Below, piece by piece: positions 56,997 through 64,000 of a stretch of 64,000 nucleotides of DNA; positions within the stretch are counted from its first letter, which is position 1; each line of letters begins with the position of its first letter. The DNA comes from Zantedeschia hybrid cultivar (taxonomy: Eukaryota > Streptophyta > Magnoliopsida > Alismatales > Araceae). The stretch is taken from assembly GCA_030544215.1 (NCBI GenBank), contig JARZZO010000016.1, forward strand, positions 34,308,001 to 34,372,000, in the 5' to 3' direction. The notes beneath the pieces are model-generated. The model was not told where the DNA came from. It saw nothing but the letters and a program-made list of their open reading frames with translations, and did no database searches. The translations under genes were made by a program, and so were the position numbers.

Positions 56997-57760
56997 CTCT
57001 TTCTTATCTTGCATTTGATGTAATTTTAATTTTATTTTCAATGAAGAATTCATCCTTTATACAATAAAAATCATCCCTTAATGTTATGTGATTTATTCAG
57101 AATTTTTCCTTTACTAAAACCATGATTTTTCCTTAAAACATCAAATTTTGGATTTATTAAATGTAAATCGCGTCCACTCAAAAAGACGCCTTTCAACCTT
57201 AATTGGATTCCGAAATCGCAAAGGTTAATTCCTTAAAATGTCATATTATGCCTAAAACGCGTCCACATAGGTAGATGCCTTTCAATTCTCTCTCCTACTT
57301 TTCACAGAATTTTGCCATTAATCATGTAATTAATCCACTGAAACGCGTCGTATTGTGAGGACGTGGTTAATCATTGTGCATGGTATGGCTCTGACCAGAA
57401 TTGATGGTTTAATCTAAATAGCGTCATGATATGTGGACACAGTTCACTCAATTTCAAAAATTCTGTATTGCCGCCTCAGTTTATATGCAATGAAAAGCGT
57501 TGTTGTCCTTCGACGCGTTTTAAACTTCCCAAACAGAACCTGCGCGAGCCCCTCCTTCTTCCTCATTCTCTCTTGCTTTTTCTCTCTCTTCACTCGAGCT
57601 CCCTCTCCGGCGATCTCTCGCCGTCGACCATCTCACTCTTTCACTCATTCTCTCTCAAACTCTCCTTCAAACACTCCTTCTCTCTAGCTCTCTCTCTTTC
57701 TCTCAACCTGAGCCCCTCTCTCTACCCGAGCTCCCTCTCTCTCTCTCACTCTTCTAAGCC
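56997..57760 (+). promoter_or_regulatory. Region between Tat B antisense genes, with five dyads
   Basis: Dyads start at 57169, 57258, 57344, 57420 and 57496, all with 10-bp gaps. Several half-sites look transition-decayed (GATGCC, GACACA, GACGTG). A long C/T-rich stretch (57540-57755) leads to the ATG of gene ii. Frames open in this stretch are low-complexity Ser/Leu sequence and are not called. Confidence 0.75.
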
Positions 57761-60561
57761 ATGGAAGGAGAGCGATCAAGCAAGTCTAAGGCCGTAGTGA
57801 AACGACGACGGACCTCGATCGTGCTAGCGGAGGAGGTTCCACTCGCGGCAGTGGGCGAAGAAGAAGAAGTGGAAGGCGGCCTCTACATGGTAAGTCTCTA
57901 TGTGATTGGGTTTGGTATGAGAATGGATGAGGAAAAGGACTTTTCAAAAGTCCAAAATTGGGTTTGAATGGCGTCCACATCAGGTGACGCCTTTCAAAGG
58001 GCGTCCACCTGGTCCGACGCCGTTCAACCAAGAAAAATAATTTTTAAATGATTAAAAAAAGTTTGAATGACGTCAAGCCTGGGCGACGCCTTTCAAAGGG
58101 CGTCCACTTGGGCCGACGCCATTCAGACGGGATGAGTTATTTTCAAAATAATTTCAGAAATTGATTTTTGTATACGCCCATGACTGATGATTTTGTGGAA
58201 TTGATTGCAGGGGACAATGAGGTCTAGGATCTCGTGGGACCTAGTTGTCGGTGCCTATCGAGGCTTACCGGATTTCCAGAAGGCGCGGCTGCGCTACATG
58301 GGATTCGGTGAGATTTTAGATATCGAGCCCTTCTGGCTCGATCTGGTGCTTCTACAGGCTTTGAGAGAGAGATGGCACGCGGAGAGTCGAGCATTCATAA
58401 TGCCCTGAGGTCATATGGTCCCAAGCTTAGAGGGCGTAGCGAGGATCATCGGTCTCCGCGTGGAGTGCCGAGCAGTGAGTGGGGTGACCTACCTTGATTA
58501 TCGTGGGCTGGCGGAGAGCCTTCTAGGTATAGAGGTATCTAGCTTAGATAGGGAGTCTAGGACCGTGCCTAAGGTAGAGGTAGAGGCAGCCTTAGGGTTA
58601 GTTTAGCCCAGACGGCGATCTGACGAGACCCGCGAGGCCTTTAGGGATAGATTAGCTAGGTCAGCCTCTGTAGTATACTGTAGTGACCCTAGTCAGGAGG
58701 AGGAGGTGGATAGGCAGCTTAGGATCTTTCTAGTCCTTTTCTTCGGTCGGCTACTCTTCGGTACGAAGGGTGACCATATCCATTGTAGATTCCTTAGCTT
58801 GCTAGATGATCTAGATCATCTACATGAGTATGCTTGGGGTGCGGCCCTCTTGGCCCACCTGTTAGCAGATCTATCCGCGGTCACGCCAAACCACGAGACG
58901 ACTATCAGCGGCTTCTTGCCGTTCTTTCAGGTATAAGATATTTCAATTATTTGTTTATGCAATTTGAAATGATATGAAATGATATGATGATTTCTAACTT
59001 ATATGTTCATGTATGTAGGTTTGGACTTACTATTACTTCCCGCTCGGCCGAGCGTGGATCGTGAGGCCGGATGCCATCCCGTTGGCTCGCCGCTGGCAGC
59101 CAATCGTGGATACAGCTCCACTGCACCATCAGCTGATGGCCCTCCGCCGTCAGTTCTTGGACTACCCGGAGCTTCTGGTGAGTTATATGTGGTTGTTTAT
59201 TAAATGCAATCTTTCATTGATTACATGCAATTTATTATTGTGAATGCATCTAACCTATATACATGCAGGTGATATGGCACCCATATATGGGCATGGGTGA
59301 GGCAGGCCAGCCATGGGTGACGGCTGGTCAGAGGCGGTTCAACAGGCAGATGTGGATTCACTGCCTGAACGAAATTGAGCCTCTCCGCCTCCGCCTCGTG
59401 ATGAGGACCCTCGGACTCTACAGGGGTGGGTGGATGGGGAGGTATCAGAGGGGATTGGGCATTCGATGAGGGGGAAGCAGGCCCTCACCAAATGGCTAGC
59501 CAAGTTCCCTGAGCAATATGAAGATTGGTACTGCCGGGGGGTGCGAGTAGAGTCCCATGCGGAGGACAGCGCGGCCTACCTTCAGCAGTATTGGACTCAC
59601 TACGCCGATCCGCTGCGGCTCCTCCATCCTCTAGATGTAAGTATGATTTATGCATCTTCCATTTTATTTTTATCTTAATTTAAATTTGTGAATGAATGTG
59701 TATATGCATGATATGCAGGATGCGCGGGATGCAACGATCATTGATCTCCGGGCCCGCCTGCAGGATGCGGAGGCCCAGTTGGAACAAGTTCAGAAGGAGT
59801 TATTCGACCTGGTATGTATGCATGCTATGCATGAATATTTTGATTAGCTAATTTGTTTTGACGTTTAACCACTGACAGTCATTCTCTTGGTTCAGCGGGC
59901 CGTTTACACGTAAGCGGCTCCTCCCACTTCTGTCGGAGCCTCATCTTCTGCCCCATCTACCACTCACGAGGCTGCTTTTGCTGATCTCCAGAGTCAACTT
60001 GCTTCTGCTTTTCGCTGAGCCTCCCAAGCTGAGGAAGACGCGATGGCTCGAGTAAGTCTTCAACTTGCTTTTGCATGATGTGTTTGTGCTTTCTTGACTG
60101 CCTTGACAGATGATTACTTTTGTTGTAGGTTCAAGAGCTTTAGCAAGCTTTGGATCAGAGGGATGTGGAGTTGGCAGAGGCTCGGGGTATGGTCGCCCAA
60201 GTTGCAGAATTGGAGGCTTAGCTTGCGCGCCTCTCTAATGGTGACGTTGCACGACTCCAGGTCCGATTGGAGATTTTGACTGAGGAGAGGGACTGGGATC
60301 GGGCTCGGATGGAGAGTCTCCAGGGCCGACTCTCGGTAGCGGAGCATGAGCGCTAGAGTATCGAGGTGCGGTACTAGCGTGCACGGCAGCGAGCACTGGA
60401 TCGGGGTCAGGCGAGCACCTTTACTGCGAACATCGCCATATCTTCCGGCCAAGTAGGGCCGAGCGCCATGGGACTGCCACCGCCTTCGACTCGTGGGCTG
60501 GAGGGACCCGATGAGGCGACGAGCCAGTATGAGGGTGCGGTGAGAGTCAGCCTTGATGGCT
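57761..60561 (+). pseudogene. Tat B antisense gene ii: plant mobile domain plus coiled coil, seven exons
   Basis: Exons read from splice signals: 57761-57889 (MEGERSSKSKAVVKRRR, acidic end), 58211-58930 (720 bp, plant mobile domain with FWLDLVLLQALRERW and HMVPSLEGVARIIGL), 59019-59178 (ARRWQPIVD, HHQLMALRRQFLDYP), 59269-59636, 59719-59811, 59896-60051 and from 60129. Exons 5-7 are coiled coil (DLRARLQDAEAQLEQVQKEL; QGRLSVAEHER) ending in a Pro/Gly tail. Donors are gtaag, gtata, gtgag, gtaag, gtatg, gtaag. Breaks: TGA at 58406 (Trp codon), TAG at 58604, a one-base shift in exon 4 near 59440, TAA or TAG codons in exons 6 and 7, and a lost base near 60546 that moves the stop. Function unknown. 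Confidence 0.82.
57970..58120. promoter_or_regulatory. Four dyads in intron 1 of Tat B antisense gene ii
   Basis: Dyads start at 57970, 58000, 58069 and 58099 with 10-bp gaps. They form two pairs, each joined by GACGCC-tttcaaag-GGCGTC with 8 bp between. These are the best-preserved copies in the window: three of four are exact GGCGTC-N10-GACGCC. The position matches Tat A. Confidence 0.82.
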
Positions 60562-61821
60562 GTTTATCATGTATCTGTTTTTCTTTTGCGAGTCATGATG
60601 TTGATGAACTCAGACATGTATACATAACACCTTTTGATGATATACATGAAATTTTTGTCTTCAGATTTGTGCTTTGTGTGGATTCTTCTTTAATCGTGCT
60701 TTGTTCACCACTTAGCAAACAGGTTAAGCATCTGTTTAGGCTTAGACCCTTGTTCGGTCAAGTAACCGACTACTTGATCCTGTCTTTGGAAGCCTTTATT
60801 AATGAAGGTCAAAGAAATAATCGAAGAAAAATCGAAGTAAAATACAACATACAAACAGACAGATGTTCTGCAATTGTATTTTTAGAAATATCTAATTTTT
60901 TTGAGGTTTTGCCATATTCAATGAAGTATTCAATTTCTTTGTAGTTTTGAAATATTCAATTTTTTTTGTGCTTTTGAAATATTCTTTTTTTTTATGCTTT
61001 TGAAATATTCTTTTTTTTTTGGATTTTGAAATATCTATTTTTTTTGGATTTTGAAATAATGTACAAATTAAAAGAGCAACATGGTACTTAGATTAAAAGA
61101 GTATATTCATTTATTAACTTAATTCCCAAATTGTTCTTCAATAATCCAACTTAGACTCATCGTGCTTGAACTTGTGTTTTCGTTCATGATCCCATTCAAT
61201 GGTCTGACCCTTAGTCAATCTAAGCCATCCCTTAAGTTTTGGAGTACGCCTCTGTAAAAGGAAAAGAAGAATTTGTCTAGAAAGCCCACGAGAAGGTTTC
61301 GGAAACCTAGAAAGATATCCCTTCTTTACCCTAATATCCGTTGGGGTTCGGTCATTTTCACTTTATGGGGTATTTAACAACCTTGCACTTCTCTTTCTTG
61401 TGATTTTGTGGCCTTTCGGTGTAACATTTGTAATGTGATGGTCTTTGATTTTGTATCGGATTTTTGCCTCTTTTCCTTTTGCTTTTGTGGAGCGGATCTC
61501 CCCCTTTTTTGTTATGACAGCCTCCTACTAAGATGGCGGGTATTTTTAGTAGTCTATTATACGCCTCGTTCCGACATCATGGACCGAGAGTAAAACAAAA
61601 GTTTTTTTTTTTAAAAAAAAAAAAGAACGAATTGTACTTTATGCTCTTACTCAAGCTTTCAGTATTCCATTGGACTTCACATCTCTTGTTACTCACGAAC
61701 TAAACGTGTCAATATGTGTAGTAATGTGTTTGAATTAAAATATCCAGACTGATAAGGGAATTTGAGTTTCCAATTTTTTTGATTCCACTGGTCTTTGTAC
61801 CATGCTGATTGACTTTCTAAC
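60562..61821. other. Tat B spacer between antisense gene ii and pol
   Basis: No gene. Contains the shorter counterpart of the AT-rich array (60945-61060, units like ttttggattttgaaatat). The remainder is colinear with the complement of 26000-26750 in Tat A. A run of T and A at 61602-61624 is low complexity. Confidence 0.75.
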
Positions 61822-62812
61822 CTAAGGATAGTATTTCTTAAGATACGGACCGTTCCAGGGGTGAGTTAACTCTTGCCCTTCTGCATTAACTAAGCGATAA
61901 GCGTTACTAGGAAAAGCATGCGAGATAACATAAGGTCCTTCCCAATTGGGTAAAGCTTAGAACACAGACCACCAGGTTTTACAAAGATTCTTTTAACAAT
62001 CATTGCACCAACTTTAAACTTTCGTTCAATGACTTTCTTTTGATAAAAACGTGCTAATCTGTTCTGATATACTCATGTATGATTAGCTGCTGACCATCTT
62101 CTCTTGTCTAAGAGTTCCAACTGAGCGAGGAGTGCTGAGCGATGCTCATCAATAGAGAATTCCTTGTTTAATTGTACTCTTAATGACTGTTTGAGAATCT
62201 CGGATGGAATTACTGCCTCCATTCCAAATGTTAAGGAATACGGAGTCTGCCTAGTGGGCGTGCAAATTGAAGTTCGGTATGCCTATAGAGCCTCAACCAG
62301 TTTCTCTGACCAGTCTGTGAATTTATTATATTTGCACGTCTTCTTGATAATTTTTTTCAAAGTCTTATTAGTGGCCTATGCTTGGCCATTGCCTTGCGGA
62401 TAATATAGAGATGAATGATGCAATGCAATTTTATACCTGTTGCAGAGGTCCTTCAGCTCCTGTGATATGAGCTGTGGTCCATTGTCGGTGACGATGGTGC
62501 TTGAAATTCTGAATCTTGTGATAATGTTCTTCATGATGAATTTGCAGACTGTTGACACTTTGACTTCTGTGTAAGCTTCGGCTTTTGCCCACTTGGTGAA
62601 ATACTCCGTTGCCGTGAGAATGAAGGATTTCTGCTTAATACTGGAGTCAGGATTACCAAGGGGTCTAATGATGTCAAAAGCCTACATAGCGAAAGGCCAT
62701 GGGGAGGAAACATGATGGAGTAAAGATGCGGGGGAGTGGATCTTGTCGGTGTGAAGTTGACACTTAGCACACCTATGAACATACCCTACACAATCTTCTT
62801 CCATGGTTGGCC
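61822..62812 (-). pseudogene. Tat B integrase, broken at the catalytic glutamate
   Basis: Read on the minus strand: HHCC part ending CAKCQLHTDKI-like near 62760, FDIIRPLG near 62670 for the first Asp, TDNGPQLIS near 62490 for the second, and PQGNGQA followed by a TAG at about 62376 exactly where the catalytic Glu codon belongs. Beyond it the C-terminal part continues (NKEFSIDEHRSALLAQ, RRWSAANHT, VIERKFKVG) with another TAG and a frameshift near 61950, ending KKYYP and TAG at 61822. Together with Tat A this means neither copy encodes a working integrase. Confidence 0.88.
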
Positions 62813-64000
62813 AATAAAATCCTTGTCTATCTTCTTTGATAGCATTTGTCTATTAACATGGCCACCACAAACTCTAGCATGAGCTCCTTCCATGATCTTC
62901 TAAAGCTCATCCTCATTTAAGCATCTCAAGAGAACTCCATCAAAACCTCTTTTATAAAGTGCTCCTCCAACTAAAGTGTACTTCTGAGCAACTCTTCTGA
63001 TAGCTCTTTTTTCCTCAGCTGTGGCTTCTTCAAGATATGATTGATCTTCACAGTATCTGGCAATTTCATAGTACCATGGCTTCTCTTCATCATTCATCTC
63101 TTCCTGTAATTCCAGTAACATTATCTCTCGCTTCTCCACAATATCTTCATCCCTGACCTTCTTTAGCAACTTCTCCTTAGTCTTAAGGAGGGAAGGGTCT
63201 TTCACGGCGGGTGAGAGATGCTTATGAACAATGATCGATTCGGATTGTCTGCTGATTGGAAAATCGAGGGATGATGCGAGGGAAGCTAGAGCGTCAGTTA
63301 AGATGTTCTGATTTCGAGAAACATGGACAAAGATCAATTTAGTGAAAAGCTTAGCATAAGTCGAAGTAAGTTCTTGATAAGACTTGAGTTTAAGATCAAG
63401 AGTTCGATATTTGGTTAGCACTTGGCGAAGAATCAACTGGTTATCACTCACAATTCTGAGTTTGGTGACACCATGGAGATGAGCAGCCTCGAGACCAGCA
63501 AGGAGTGCCTCGTATTCAGCTATGTTGTTAGTAACTGAAAAGTCAAGCTAAAAGGCTTGTGGGATGGTGACACCTTCAGGTGATAACAGAACAATGTCGA
63601 TACCCTTACCTTGAGAGTTCAGAGCTCCATCAAAATGCAGAGTCCACATATCGTCTTTGATTTTGTCTATGGACATTAGTTCCTCATCTAGAAACTCCGA
63701 TCGAACTAGATCAAAATGAGGAAGAGGGTGATGAGCAAGATGTTCTGCAATAGCATAGCCCTCAATCGCTTTATACTGAATGTAGATGATGTCAAATTGA
63801 GATAGAAAGCTCTGCCAACGTGCCGATCGATAGGTGAGAACAGATTTCTCAAGAAGAAACTTAATGAGATTCATTCTAGCGATGAGATGGACTTCATGAG
63901 CCAGAAAATAATACTTTAATTTCTAAACTACCCATACAAGCGCTGCACATGTTTTCTCCATCGCCGTATATCTTTGTTTTGCGGGGTTGAGAAGTTTGGA
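62813..64000 (-). pseudogene. Tat B RNase H, archaeal-type RNase H and integrase N-terminus, cut by window end
   Basis: Enters at 64000 inside RNase H (SKLLNPAKQRYTAMEK). The second RNase H shows FDGALNSQGKGIDIVL near 63640, NIAEYEALLAGLEAAH near 63520 and LRIVSDNQLILRQV near 63450, so this copy keeps the Asp that Tat A lost. The stretch 63451-62900 is open for 183 codons (KSYQELTSTYAKLF, WYYEIARYCEDQSYLEE, RCLNEDEL). Breaks: TAA near 63930 (Gln codon), TAG near 63548 and a frameshift near 62880 before the zinc-binding end. Confidence 0.9.

Larger units (their letters stand above)
53316..64000 (-). mobile_element. Tat-type Ty3/gypsy element B, minus strand, truncated by window end
   Basis: Second copy of the Tat family, in inverse orientation to Tat A. 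From its 3' end: LTR (53316-54516), polypurine tract, antisense gene i (55927-56993), antisense gene ii (57761-60561), spacer, then pol up to the window end inside RNase H. No large nested insertion. Sequence differs clearly from Tat A (many substitutions, different array lengths), so it is a separate insertion and not a recent inverted duplication. Confidence 0.88.

Noticed and set aside
57426..57797. Ser/Leu-rich open frame of 123 codons before antisense gene ii
   Set aside because: C/T-rich upstream sequence; the Tat A counterpart is a purine/pyrimidine run without this frame.
57970..58120. N10 dyads as RNA hairpins
   Set aside because: Many dyads combine halves that do not pair perfectly (GGCGAC with GACGCC, GGCGTC with GACGCG) and show no compensating changes, unlike the copia leader hairpins. 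DNA binding fits better, though pairing is not excluded.

Overview
This window looks like flowering-plant nuclear heterochromatin. It is filled almost entirely by nested LTR retrotransposons. I found no host gene, rRNA gene or standalone tRNA gene. The elements point to a plant: a Del/Tekay-type chromovirus, Ty3/gypsy elements of the Tat type (a second, archaeal-type RNase H between RNase H and integrase), plant-mobile-domain (PMD) proteins, and primer sites for initiator tRNA-Met. I cannot name the species.

Layout. (1) Tat element A (+) runs from before base 1 to 44799. Its RT ends at 2294 and its RNase H resumes at 23815, because a Ty1/copia element (copia 1, 2295-23809, 5-bp target duplication gaggg) sits in pol. 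The 5' LTR of copia 1 is itself broken by a minus-strand Tat-like LTR plus flank (2572-7228) and by a complete Del/Tekay element (7487-16769, duplication gaatg, LTRs of about 2.27 kb). (2) After Tat A pol (to 25999) come two genes in antisense orientation to the element. The distal one (PMD followed by coiled coil, several exons) is split by a second, fairly young copia element (copia 2, 27866-37426, duplication cgtcg, two 1587-bp LTRs). The proximal one (two exons, PMD/DUF7745-like) lies at 40735-42150. The 3' LTR of Tat A is 43478-44799. (3) The centre, 44800-53315, holds copia LTR fragments and two inverted, degraded copies of another copia family (D at 45670-47716, D' at about 48260-51260), plus an 894-bp insertion bounded by agtgga. 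(4) Tat element B (minus strand) fills 53316-64000 and repeats the Tat A plan in mirror image: LTR, antisense gene i, antisense gene ii, pol.

Two signals are not explained by the usual element parts. First, a dyad of inverted half-sites, consensus GGCGTC-N10-GACGCC inside A/T-rich flanks, occurs 53 times by my count (50 with exactly 10 bp between half-sites). It is found in the Tekay LTRs, the Tat LTRs, and upstream of or inside intron 1 of the Tat antisense genes, in matching groups in Tat A and Tat B. I saw none in the copia elements. Second, the long untranslated leaders of copia 1 and copia 2 each carry four hairpins that share one apical sequence while their outer stems differ in sequence but still pair.

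All coding regions are broken. In the Tekay gag-pol the breaks are only stop codons, all explainable as C-to-T or G-to-A transitions, as expected of long-methylated DNA.
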